Positions 10,564 to 18,440 of a DNA stretch of 64,000 nucleotides are shown here, piece by piece. A program made the position numbers and the translations under genes. Numbering within the stretch: position 1 is the first letter of the stretch; every line of letters begins with the position of its first letter. The notes under the pieces were generated by a model that was given only the letters and a program-made list of their open reading frames with translations, made no database searches and was not told the DNA's origin. Source of the stretch: Streptomyces sp. NBC_01233 (GTDB lineage Bacteria; Actinomycetota; Actinomycetes; Streptomycetales; Streptomycetaceae); NCBI RefSeq assembly GCF_035989305.1, contig NZ_CP108514.1:9590501-9654500 (forward strand), read 5' to 3'.

Positions 10564-11544
10564 GTGTGGTTCTACTCCGCGCAACTGCCCCCGTACGACG
10601 TCGAGCAGCGCGCACTGTTCCACACCGAGCGCCGCCCCGACGGGTCGTGGAGCAGCATGCGCCCGCTGCCCGGCGCCGCCGGAGCGGCCTCGTTCACGGG
10701 GATCCAGAGCGCCGCGGCCGGCACGGCGGACGGCACCGTCGTGGTGCTGGGCATCGCGCCCGACAACGGTCTGTGGCTGACCACCGTACGGGGCTCGGCG
10801 ACCCTCCGGCCCTGGCAGCGCGTCGCGGGACCGGACGACTCGGCCGGGTTCACCGTACGGGAGGCGGACATCGCCGCCTTCCCCGACGGGACCTGCCAGA
10901 TCGTGGTGACGGCGATGGACGGCACCGCCTTCCACCAGCAGCGCCGCGCCGACGGCGGGCTGCCCGGGTTCCGTGCCCTGCCCGGCTTCACCGCGAACAG
11001 CCGCTGGGGAGCGACGAAGGTGTCGATCGCCGCCATGCCCGACGGGTCCGCCCAACTGATCGGTTACGGCACGGACGGCGCCATGTACCACTGCGTCCGC
11101 GGGCGGGACGGGGCGTGCACGCCCTGGGGGCGCCTGGGCGGCTACAGCGGGGCACCGGCGTTCTCCGGCCCGGCCCTGGCGATCACCGGCATGCCCGACG
11201 GTTCCTCCCAGGTGCTCGCGATCGGGCTCGACGGGATGATGTACCACCGGCTGCGGCGGCCCGACGGCTCCTGGACCGCTTTCCTGCCCCCGCGCGGCGT
11301 CACCACCGCGACCATGGCGGCCAGCGCCATCGGCATCGCCGGGATGCCCGACGGCTCCGCCCAGGTCGTGGCGGTCGGTCTGGACGGACGGATCTGGCAC
11401 AACATCAGGCGGCCGGACGGCTCCTGGACCCCGTTCGCGCGCGTACCCGGCCCGAACGGGAGGGACCCCTTCCCCGCGGGCCAGGTCCGCATCACCGCCC
11501 TGCGTGACGGCACCACGCACATGACGGCCGTCAGCGCAGGCTAG
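10564..11544 (+). CDS. PLL/tectonin-like beta-propeller protein, probably 5'-truncated
   Basis: The frame is made of at least five repeats of about 50 residues, each with a PDGS-type turn and a DG(R/M)(I/M)(W/Y)H strand: for example GMPDGSAQVVAVGLDGRIWH and RRPDGSWTPF. Such repeats build PLL-like beta-propellers that act as secreted lectins or substrate-binding modules. The frame stays open upstream to about 10451 (TTLDQLVALTNPVWFYSAQ) without an ATG; GTG 10564 is the first possible start but has no ribosome-binding site and cuts into a repeat. No signal peptide is present. I think the 5' half, including export signal and any catalytic domain, was deleted at the junction near 10450, so a functional product is doubtful. 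Confidence 0.6.
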   Translation: MWFYSAQLPPYDVEQRALFHTERRPDGSWSSMRPLPGAAGAASFTGIQSAAAGTADGTVVVLGIAPDNGLWLTTVRGSATLRPWQRVAGPDDSAGFTVREADIAAFPDGTCQIVVTAMDGTAFHQQRRADGGLPGFRALPGFTANSRWGATKVSIAAMPDGSAQLIGYGTDGAMYHCVRGRDGACTPWGRLGGYSGAPAFSGPALAITGMPDGSSQVLAIGLDGMMYHRLRRPDGSWTAFLPPRGVTTATMAASAIGIAGMPDGSAQVVAVGLDGRIWHNIRRPDGSWTPFARVPGPNGRDPFPAGQVRITALRDGTTHMTAVSAG

Positions 11545-11562
11545 CCCGTGGGGGTGGGGCGC

Positions 11563-11583
11563 CCCGCCCGACGAGCGGGCGGG
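11563..11583. terminator. Bidirectional hairpin between convergent genes
   Basis: CCCGCCCG (11563-11570) pairs with CGGGCGGG (11576-11583) around the loop ACGAG, between the propeller gene and the convergent acyltransferase remnant. Confidence 0.45.
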
Positions 11584-11591
11584 CAGGGCGA

Positions 11592-11950
11592 TCAGGTGTC
11601 GGGCAGTGCGTACAAGTCGCTCACGCGGGCGCCGCGCAGGCGCTTCGCGCGGATCGCCCTCATGCCCGCGTGCAAGGCCGACGTGCCCTCCCGATAGCCC
11701 TCCTCGATCGGCAGATAGCAGGCGACGTTGAAGTACGCGAAGGGGTGCCCGGCACGACGGGTCGGTGCCCACGGCCTGCAGCCAGGTGGTGCCGCCGAAG
11801 TGGTGGTACAGCCCGAACGCGACCATACGGGGGCCGTCGTAGGCGGCGGTCACCCGGGCCCGGTCACCCATGGACTCGGCCTGGCGTTCCAGCAGGCCGG
11901 TCATCAGGGCCACGCTGTCGGCCGCGGTGGCCTTCACGCCGACCGGTACG
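11592..11950 (-). pseudogene. GNAT/peptidogalycan-type acyltransferase remnant, truncated and frameshifted
   Basis: On the minus strand, piece one (about 11950-11765) reads ALMTGLLERQAESMGDR and FGLYHHFGGTTWLQAVGTD; piece two in another frame reads HPFAYFNVACYLPIEEGYRE and MRAIRAKRLRGARVSDLYAL to TGA at 11592-11594. The FNV(A/C)YxxIEE and AKRLRG signatures match the C-terminal acyltransferase fold of the peptidogalycan-biosynthesis (FemAB/GNAT-like) family. A 1- or 2-base change near 11750-11765 separates the two frames, and the N-terminal half is missing beyond about 11950. It cannot make a complete protein. Confidence 0.6.
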
Positions 11951-12184
11951 ACCACCACCCTCGGCGACGTCTTGAACGCGGCGACCGGCGGCGCCACCCC
12001 GTCGGGCTGTGTCACCGGCGTGACCCCCTCGTCGGGCACCGGCACCCTCACCGGCGTCGACGGCAAGGCCAACAGCGGTGGCGACACCTGGAAGGTCAGC
12101 GTCGACGGCTCCGCCTTCGCCGGCGCCCTCCGCGAGAAGGTGATCAATGTGGGCGACACGATCGCCCTGCGCTGGGGTGCCTGA
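11951..12184 (+). pseudogene. C-terminal fragment of a DUF4430-like secreted protein
   Basis: About 75 codons read TLGDVLNAATGG, GVTPSSGTGTLTGVDGK, GGDTWKVSVDG and VINVGDTIALRWGA before TGA at 12182-12184. The pattern of a short ligand-like beta-sandwich ending GDTI(A/E)LRW resembles the transcobalamin-like C-terminal domain (DUF4430) of secreted proteins. The frame merges into the opposite-strand acyltransferase remnant near 11950, so the signal peptide and N-terminal domain are gone. The family assignment is tentative. Confidence 0.45.
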
Positions 12185-12195
12185 TCCCCTCCGGC

Positions 12196-12221
12196 TGCGG
12201 GACCCGAGTACGGGCCCCGCA
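12196..12221. terminator. Hairpin between convergent remnants
   Basis: TGCGGG...CCCG (12196-12206) pairs with CGGG...CCCGCA (12211-12221) around AGTA with one mismatch. Confidence 0.35.
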
Positions 12222-12291
12222 CCCGGCGGTCGGTCCGCCACGGACTTCCACTCCCACGGTGCGGGGCGGCACTCGAAGGCCGGGGCCGGCG

Positions 12292-13409
12292 TTACCCGAG
12301 CGCCTCGAAGGAGGCGACGAGGTCGGTGGGGGAGGGGAGTGCGGTGATGTCGGCCTGGGTGGCGGCGGCGCCCTTGCGGAGGTCGTCGTCGGTGAGGAGG
12401 CGGCTGAGCACGGCGGCGTCCACGCTGTCCCCGCTCGCCCGGAGGGCGAAGCCCAGGCCCGTCGCGGCATCGAGTTGATGAAGTGGTCGGCGCCCTGCGG
12501 GAGGATCAGCTGGGGTACGCCCCGGGCCGCGGCGGTGAGCATCGTGCCGGAGCCGCCGTGGTGCACGACCGCGTCGGCGGTGTCCAGCAGCTGGGCCAGT
12601 GGCACCCAGGGCAGGGGGCGGACATTGGGGGGAAGGGTGCCGAGCGGGCTCAGGTCGGTGTCGCCGACGGCGAGCAGGAACTCGGCGTCGACGGAGGCGG
12701 CCTCGGCGATCACCCGGGCGACCGGGTCGACGCCCGCGAACGCGGGCACCACCGTACCGAGGGTGACGGCGATCCGGGGCCGGGAGCCGCGGGCTATGAG
12801 GTCGCCGGGCACCGTGCCGCCGCCGTTGTAGGGCACGTAGCGGACCCGCCAGCCGGTGCCGTCCCCGCCGAGGGAGGCGGGTACGACGTCGAGGACGGTA
12901 CGGGTGGCCGGGCCCTCGACCCCGCGGGCCCGGTACTCGTCCGCCAGGACGTCGGCGAGGACGCCGACCATGCCGGCGCCGGACATCACGCCGAAGTTGT
13001 GTACGACGGCGGGTATGCCGAGTGCCGCCGAGACCAGCGGCGCGGCGGCCTGGAAGGCGGCGTGGACGATGAGGTCCGGCCGCCAGGCGGTGGCGACCGC
13101 GAGCAGGTCGTCGATGGTGACCCGGCTGTGTTCGGCGAAACCGGCCGCGGCCAGCCGCTGGGTCTCCTCCACGCTCTTGTCGTCCGTGACGAACTGCGGT
13201 TCGGTGCCGTCCGAGGCGCGCAGGAAGGCCTCCATCAGCGTCGAGCCGTCGCCGATCTCGACGGTGGGCAGGCCGGTCTGCCGCATCTGGTCGAGCGGGG
13301 CCGAACCGGCGAACAGCACCTGGTGCCCGGCGGCCTGGAGCGCCTGGGCGGTCGGCACCATCGGGAACAGGTGGCCTGCCGCGGCGGGGCCGGTGAACAG
13401 TACGCGCAC
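12292..13409 (-). pseudogene. UGT/MGT-family glycosyltransferase with a one-base frameshift
   Basis: Residues 1-310 form a good GT-B glycosyltransferase of the macrolide/antibiotic type (GT1): N-terminal MRVLFTGPAAAGHLFPMVPT, then the nucleotide-sugar motif PWVPLAQLLDTADAVVHHGG-SGT and PQLILPQGADHFINS. At HFINS the frame changes; reading one base over gives DAATGLGFALRASGDSVDA and continues to a natural C-terminus (DLVASFEALG, TAA at 12292-12294). One base missing near 12470 explains it. As written, translation runs in a wrong proline/arginine-rich frame to 12144. The acceptor is unknown; no aglycone pathway is nearby. Either a recent pseudogene or a sequencing error. Confidence 0.8.
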
Positions 13410-13550
13410 TGCGTTACTCCTCGGGTGGAGCTGCTTGATTCCCCTGACAGATCGTCGAACGTACGTGCCGCTGCGTCACTTTCCATCGAAGTGGACGAGT
13501 TTCGGCCGTTCCTGACGAGCGGTCGGACGCCACCCTGGCAGGATGGCGGC

Positions 13551-13904
13551 ATGGAACGCGTGCGTGGAATCGGTGGGTACTTCATGCGGGCCGCCGACCC
13601 GGCGGCCCTGGGCGCGTGGTATCACGACTGCCTGGGCCTGGACACCGATGCGCACGGCCTGTGGCGTCAGGAAGCCGGGCCGACGGTGTTCGCGACGTTC
13701 GAGGCCGAGACCGACTACTTCGGGTCCCGAGCCCAGCAGGCCATGCTCAACTTCCGGGTCCGCGACCTGGACGCGATGCTCGCGCAGTTGCGCGCCAAGG
13801 GTGCGGACGTGGCCGAGGAAGCGCAGGACATGGCGGGTGTCGGCCGATTCGGCTGGGTCACCGACCCCGAGGGCAACCGGATCGAGCTGTGGCAGCCGGC
13901 CTGA
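13551..13904 (+). CDS. VOC (glyoxalase/bleomycin-resistance fold) protein
   Basis: A 117-aa single-domain vicinal-oxygen-chelate protein made of two beta-alpha-beta3 modules: GIGGYFMRAADPAALGAWYHD at the N-terminus and NFRVRDLDAMLAQLRAKG followed by FGWVTDPEGNRIELWQP at the C-terminus. The final DPEGNRIELW is the usual signature with the metal-ligand Glu. It may act as a lyase, dioxygenase or drug-binding protein; substrate unknown. ATG 13551 is preceded by AGGATGG. It is divergent from the glycosyltransferase gene and stands alone. Confidence 0.8.
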   Translation: MERVRGIGGYFMRAADPAALGAWYHDCLGLDTDAHGLWRQEAGPTVFATFEAETDYFGSRAQQAMLNFRVRDLDAMLAQLRAKGADVAEEAQDMAGVGRFGWVTDPEGNRIELWQPA

Positions 13905-14016
13905 CCCCGCATCCGAGCCGCGCAGGCGACGCACGGCTCGCCGAGCCATGCCGCTCCGAGAGGACTCGCACCCGGTAGAGGGGGGCGGCCCGCACGGCGC
14001 GCCACCCCCCCCGGAA

Positions 14017-14202
14017 TCACTTCGACTGGTAGACGCCGAAGACGTCGAGCACCAGGTCGGCGTCCTGATGGCCCTGGTTCCAGAAGGTGATGACGCCGTG
14101 GTCGCCGTCGCTCGCCTGCACCAGGTTCGGGACGGTCGTACCGGCCGTCCAGTTCAGGGTGGAGGAGCCGGGGCGCGGCCCGGCGGGCGCGGGGGCCCCG
14201 CC
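14017..14202 (-). pseudogene. In-frame continuation of the secreted PKD/repeat protein after an amber codon
   Basis: Directly downstream of the TAG at 14203-14205 the same frame stays open for 61 codons: a Gly/Pro/Ala linker, STLNWTAGTTVPNLVQASDG, GVITFWNQGHQDADLVLDV and FGVYQSK followed by TGA at 14017-14019. This completes the third repeat exactly as in the upstream repeats (LNYTAGRSVPNLV, VDLIADVTGYF). The stop therefore looks like a CAG-to-TAG change inside the original gene. Confidence 0.75.
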
Positions 14203-15723
14203 CTACGCCGGCAGCGGGTAGGCGCTCGGCGCCACCGAGAGGTATCCGGTGCCGCCGGTCTCGGTGACGGTGGTGTTCAGCACGTAGGCCTTGACACCCG
14301 TCGCGGCGTCGGGCGTGAACCCCTGCGTGATGTACTCCCGGGCCCGGAACCTGCCGCCGGGCCAGCCGTAGGCCTCCTCGCGGGTGTCGAGCGTCCGGAA
14401 CGGGGTGAAGGGCAGGAAGGCGGCCTTGCTCTCCTTGCTGTAGTAGCCGACGACGTCGACCACCACGTGGGCCGGCATCCAGGACCCGTTGAAGACCTTG
14501 ATCGTCCCGTCCGCGGCCACCGGCACGATCACCGCGTTGGCCACCGTCTGACCGGGCACGAAGTTCAGGTTCGACGCCGTCGGGACCGGCCCGTCGCCGG
14601 AGTAGGCGGTCAGGTGGCCCGGCCCCTGGGGTTCGGTCACCGTGACGTTCAGCGCCACGGCCGTGATGCCCTGGGGCACGCCCTGCAGGCCGCCGATCCG
14701 GGTCGCGAACGCACTGCGCGGGGCGAGCGGGCCCCGGGACGTGCCGACACCTTCACGGGTGTCCACGAACCGGGCGGGTGTCATCGAGGTGTAGCCGCCG
14801 GCCGAGGCCCGGGTGAAGTAGCCGGTGACGTCGGCGATCAGGTCGACCGGCGCCGGGCCGCCGTTGTAGAGCTCCACGTACCCGTCCTCGCCGACCGGCA
14901 CGATCACCAGGTTCGGGACGGACCGGCCGGCCGTGTAGTTCAGGTTCGAGGTCCCCGGACGTTCGTAGCCCGCGCCGGGCCACGCGGTCACGTACCCGCT
15001 GTCGACGGTTTCCGTGACCGTGACGTTGAGGGCGACCGCGGTGACGCCCGCCGGGACGGCGGCGTTGCCGGCCACCTTCACCCGGGCGGACCCCTGCCCC
15101 GCGACCTTGACCGCGGGCGCGCCCGTGCCGTTGCGGGTGTCGAGGAGCCGGGTCGGAGTGTGCGGGGTGAAGTCGGAGCCGGGGGTGAGGAAGGCGCCCC
15201 CGTTGGCGGCCTGGACACCGTTGGCGGTGTCGGTCACCGTCACCTTCACCTGGTACTCGCCGGACTTGTCGTACGTGTGCGAGTGGTGCAGCTCGGCATT
15301 GCCCTGGGCGGTGACCGTGTCGGTCTTCCCGTCGCCCCAGTCGACGACGACGCCGAGCGCGAAGTCGGCGCTCGTGATCAGAGTGGTGAGCTCGATCCCG
15401 TGCGCGGTGTAGCTGGTGCCGCTGACGTCCACCGCGAGGGCCGGGTTGGCCCCCGCGTTCAGTGCGTCCACCGCGGTCTGCGCGGTCTGCGGTGCGGCGG
15501 TCTTGGAGGTCGCCTTGCCGTTCGCCGTGGCGGCGCCGGGCAGGGTGGTGCGGATCGTGCGGTCGGCCGGGCTGTGGAAGCCCTCGGAGGTGGATGCCTT
15601 GGCTATCGCCTCGGCCACGCCGGCCGCGACGGGTACGGGATCCGCCGCGTGCGCGGTGCCCGGAACGATGCCGAGACCGGCCGCCACGAGGGCAGCGGTC
15701 ATTACGAGTCGGTGGTTGCGCAC
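14203..15723 (-). CDS. Secreted PKD-domain protein with repeated RLLDTR modules, shortened by an amber stop
   Basis: A 506-aa exported protein. GTG 15721-15723 starts a signal peptide (VRNHRLVMTAALVAAGLGIV, cleavage after AHA). A PKD-like domain follows (about residues 120-180, VVDWGDGKTDTV, HSHTYDKSGEYQVKVTVTD). Then come three repeats of about 125 residues, each opening with an (F/Y)TxxTPxRxxDTR motif: TPTRLLDTRNGTG, TPARFVDTREGVG, TPFRTLDTREEAY, and each ending in a VDVVGYY-like strand. These repeats are common in Streptomyces extracellular proteins and probably form a beta-rich surface or carbohydrate-binding scaffold. An in-frame TAG removes the end of the last repeat. An upstream ATG at 15789 would place extra residues before the signal peptide and is less likely. 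Confidence 0.75.
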   Translation of the reverse strand: MRNHRLVMTAALVAAGLGIVPGTAHAADPVPVAAGVAEAIAKASTSEGFHSPADRTIRTTLPGAATANGKATSKTAAPQTAQTAVDALNAGANPALAVDVSGTSYTAHGIELTTLITSADFALGVVVDWGDGKTDTVTAQGNAELHHSHTYDKSGEYQVKVTVTDTANGVQAANGGAFLTPGSDFTPHTPTRLLDTRNGTGAPAVKVAGQGSARVKVAGNAAVPAGVTAVALNVTVTETVDSGYVTAWPGAGYERPGTSNLNYTAGRSVPNLVIVPVGEDGYVELYNGGPAPVDLIADVTGYFTRASAGGYTSMTPARFVDTREGVGTSRGPLAPRSAFATRIGGLQGVPQGITAVALNVTVTEPQGPGHLTAYSGDGPVPTASNLNFVPGQTVANAVIVPVAADGTIKVFNGSWMPAHVVVDVVGYYSKESKAAFLPFTPFRTLDTREEAYGWPGGRFRAREYITQGFTPDAATGVKAYVLNTTVTETGGTGYLSVAPSAYPLPA

Positions 15724-15909
15724 CGGCCCCCCAGTTGTGGTGATGAGCGAAGAGGGGCCAACGTATGGAAGGGTCCGGCCAAGGGTCACGAGGATCTGGC
15801 ACGATTCACTCCATAGGGGCCAAGGCTTTACCGGCTGTGCGGTTTGTGATCGAGAAGGGGTCGCCGGACCCGCGGCCCGCGGGCGGGCCCGTGCGGGCGC
15901 GGGGCGCCC

Positions 15910-16554
15910 TCAGGCGTCGGTTCCGGCACCGCGATCGGGTGCGCTCATGTCCCCCGTCGCGGGAATGCCGTCGGCGAGCCCGTAGCGCAGGTACACGGTG
16001 CCCTTCGGGCTGGTTGCCGGGGGTGCGAGGAGCCTGACGTTGGTGGGCACCGCGCCGTCCTCGAATACCTTCTTCCCGACGCCGAGCACGATGGGGTGCA
16101 CCCAGAGGTCGAGACGGTCGAAGAGCTTCTCGCGCAGGAGGGTCTGCACGAGGTTCAGGCTCCCGACGACCTTCACGTGCTCGTGCCGGTCACGGATCTC
16201 GCGCACCGCGTCGCCGAGGTCCGGGCCGAGCTGCGTGGACCCGGCCCACGACAGGTCGGGCCTGCCGCGAGAGGCCACGTACTTCGGGACGCCGTTGAAG
16301 AGCGTGGCGATCCCACTGTCCTCGCCGCCCTCCTGGTGGGGCCAGTAGGCGGCGAAGATGTCGTAGGTCCGCCGGCCGAGCAGGAGGGCGTCCGTGCCCT
16401 CGTACGCGGCATCGACCTGCGCCCCGGCGACCTCGTCCAGCAGGGGCGCCTGCCAGCCGCCGAACGGGAACCCCACCGGGTCCTCGTCGGGGCCGCCGGG
16501 CGCCTGCCCGACGAGGTCGAGGGTCGCGAACAGCTCGATCTCGATGAGGCCCAT
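15910..16554 (-). CDS. Dihydrofolate reductase-like / RibD C-terminal domain protein
   Basis: A 214-aa protein of the RibD_C/DHFR-like reductase family: IEIELFATLDLVGQAPGGPDE at the N-terminus, DALLLGRRTYDIFAAYWP (the GRxTY motif), VKVVGSLNLVQTLLREKLFD and LDLWVHPIVLGVGKKVF. Members bind NADPH; most stand-alone bacterial copies have no proven substrate and are not true DHFRs. ATG 16552-16554 is preceded by AGCAAG. A palindromic operator lies 250 bases upstream but is better placed for a divergent TetR stub. It is monocistronic. Confidence 0.8.
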   Translation of the reverse strand: MGLIEIELFATLDLVGQAPGGPDEDPVGFPFGGWQAPLLDEVAGAQVDAAYEGTDALLLGRRTYDIFAAYWPHQEGGEDSGIATLFNGVPKYVASRGRPDLSWAGSTQLGPDLGDAVREIRDRHEHVKVVGSLNLVQTLLREKLFDRLDLWVHPIVLGVGKKVFEDGAVPTNVRLLAPPATSPKGTVYLRYGLADGIPATGDMSAPDRGAGTDA

Positions 16555-16801
16555 GGCTTGCTCCCGATGAGTCGGTTGTCTCCGTCAAGAGATAGACCTG
16601 CGGGTGCCCGCGGACTCATCGCCGCGCCGGACCCCGGTTTCACCCGGTCGGGCGCGGATCTCGTCGGGGTGGTTCCCGTACCGGCCCTGCAGGGCGGCCT
16701 GGACGGCGTGGGGGTCACCCGTTCGGTCCTGGCCGGAGGCGGTGGCCGGGTGCCGGCCGTGCGGGGCTGCTCCCAGGAGGTGGAGGTGGAGGTCTCCCCA
16801 C

Positions 16802-16824
16802 TTGCGGACAGTATCTGTCCGCAA
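16802..16824. promoter_or_regulatory. Perfect palindromic operator (TetR-type)
   Basis: The 10-base arm TTGCGGACAG (16802-16811) is mirrored exactly by CTGTCCGCAA (16815-16824) around a TAT spacer. It ends 3 bases before the ATG of a possible TetR N-terminal stub, the usual position for an autoregulatory operator. Confidence 0.6.
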
Positions 16825-16827
16825 ACG

Positions 16828-16872
16828 ATGAGGTCGATCAGTGACGGCAGAGTTCGAGCGGCGCGGGCCGTG
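16828..16872 (+). pseudogene. Possible TetR-family regulator stub cut by an IS110 element
   Basis: ATG 16828 opens a frame reading MRSISDGRVRAARAVG, which resembles the disordered N-terminus of TetR regulators just before helix 1 (GRxRxARxxG). After about 15 residues the sequence becomes that preceding the IS110 transposase. The palindrome immediately upstream supports the idea. No remainder of the gene was found beyond the insertion elements, so this is an inference from a very short match. Confidence 0.3.
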
Positions 16873-16937
16873 GGGGGGGGCTATGTCTTTCGTCAACCCT
16901 GTGGTGCCGGTTTTAAGGTGATTCGCCGGTGTCGGGT

Positions 16938-18164
16938 TCATGCGGCGAGGTCGATGTCTTCCGCGGGGTTCTTGGGGGTGCGGGGTTCGTAGAAGGTGCC
17001 GTTGCGGAGCATGGCGTGGATGACGTCGATGCGTCGGCGGGCGAGGCGGAGGAGGGCCTGGGTGTGGGTCTTGCCCGCGGCGCGTTGGCGGTCGTAGTAG
17101 GTGCGTGAGGGTGTGTCGTGCAGGGCGGCGAACGCGGAGAGGAACATGGCGCGTTTGAGCTGGCGGTTGCCGCGGTGGGGTGCGTGTTCGCCGCGGATGG
17201 AGCTTCCGGAGGCCTTGGTGACCGGGGCGAGTCCGGCGTAGGAGGCGAGGTGCCCGGCGGTGGCGAAGGTCGTCCCGTCGCCGATGGTGACGAGGAGGGT
17301 GGCTCCGGTCCTGATGCCCACGCCGGGCAGCGACATCAGGAGCTGGGAAAGAGGGCGGGCCTCCAGGAGTGCGCTGATCTGGGCTTCCAGGGTGCGGCGC
17401 TGGTCGAGAATGGCGGCGAGCTGGCGGGCGAGCGAGGGCACGATGGTCGTGGCGGCCTGGGTGCCGGGCACGGTCACGGTCTGCTCGTCGAGGGCGGTGA
17501 AGACGTCGTTGATGAGGCGCTCGGCCATGCGGGGGGCCTTCGGGCGGATCAGGGTGATCAGCCTGCGTCGGCCGGCCTTGCGTAATTGGGCCGGGGAGCC
17601 GAACTGTTCCAGCATGGTCAGCACGGCCGGGTGCTGGACGCGGGGGCCCAGGACGCGTTCCAGGCTGGGGTGGATCTGGGTGAGCAGGCCGCGCAGTCGG
17701 TTGGAGACGCGGGTGGCCTCGCCTGCGAGGTCGTCGTCGAAGCCGACCAGCATGGCCAGCTCGGCCGTCGTCTCGTCGGTGGTCTCGATCGAGCGCAGGG
17801 TGTGGGGCATCGAGCGGGCGGTGTCGGCGATGACGTAGGCGTCGCGGGCGTCGGTCTTGGCCTCGCCGGGGTAGAGGTCCGCGGCCCGGCGCATGGCGAG
17901 TCCGGGCAGGTAGGCGACCTCGCAGCCCGCGTCACGGGCGACCGCGACGGGCAGGGCGCCGATGTTCGCGGTCTGGTCCACGATCAGCAGGACGGTGCCG
18001 AACTTCGCTCTGAGCTTGTCGAACAGGTCTCGCAGCTTGGGTTCGCTGTTGGGCATCCGCTTGTCGTGGACGGTCTTGCCGGCCGGGGTCAGGCCATGGG
18101 CGTGGTGTTCGCCCTTGCCGACGTCCAGGCCGAGGAACACGCCTATGCCGCTGGTGTCGATCAC
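16938..18164 (-). CDS. IS110-family transposase (first copy)
   Basis: A 408-aa DEDD-type transposase. The RuvC-like N-terminal domain has GVFLGLDVGKGEHH (first Asp), VLLIVDQTAN, and TDARDAYVIAD (DARD acidic pair). The C-terminal Transposase_20 domain has the LMSLPGVGIRTGATLL helix-hairpin-helix, GHLASYAGLAPVTKASGSS with the catalytic-serine region, and RRRIDVIHAMLRNGTFY. The enzyme recombines element ends with target DNA, guided by a structured RNA in characterised relatives. GTG 18162-18164 (VIDTSGIGV) has AGGGGGAACGTAC upstream; ATG starts further up give non-homologous sequence. The gene looks intact. Confidence 0.88.
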   Translation of the reverse strand: MIDTSGIGVFLGLDVGKGEHHAHGLTPAGKTVHDKRMPNSEPKLRDLFDKLRAKFGTVLLIVDQTANIGALPVAVARDAGCEVAYLPGLAMRRAADLYPGEAKTDARDAYVIADTARSMPHTLRSIETTDETTAELAMLVGFDDDLAGEATRVSNRLRGLLTQIHPSLERVLGPRVQHPAVLTMLEQFGSPAQLRKAGRRRLITLIRPKAPRMAERLINDVFTALDEQTVTVPGTQAATTIVPSLARQLAAILDQRRTLEAQISALLEARPLSQLLMSLPGVGIRTGATLLVTIGDGTTFATAGHLASYAGLAPVTKASGSSIRGEHAPHRGNRQLKRAMFLSAFAALHDTPSRTYYDRQRAAGKTHTQALLRLARRRIDVIHAMLRNGTFYEPRTPKNPAEDIDLAA

Positions 18165-18440
18165 GTACGTTCCCCCTGGTGGGAGCAGATCCGTCCCGGC
18201 CTCGACCATCGCACTGCCAGCCACAACCACGTTACGCAGACCAGCCACCCTCGGCGGCACCGGCATTGCGCCGGGCCAGGTGACGGTCAGGCCCCTCATC
18301 AGCGGTCAAGCGGTGCTCCGGGCCCGGTGACACCACCCCCCAGGCCATACGTTCAACAGGGGGCAAACAGTCATGCCGGGCCCGGAGGCCAGGAGCCCCA
18401 TTGCGGGGCCACGAAGAAGACATCCGATGGGGATAGCGGG
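18165..18440 (-). other. Non-coding region upstream of the first IS110 transposase; candidate guide (bridge) RNA
   Basis: In IS110 elements such as IS621, the non-coding DNA before the transposase encodes a bridge RNA that pairs with target and donor DNA. This 276-base gap between the two transposases has no coding signal, contains GC-rich dyads (for example around GGGCCCGG at 18319-18326 and 18379-18386) and is the correct size and place. RNA identity is inferred from position only. It also contains the 3' end of the second element. Confidence 0.3.
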
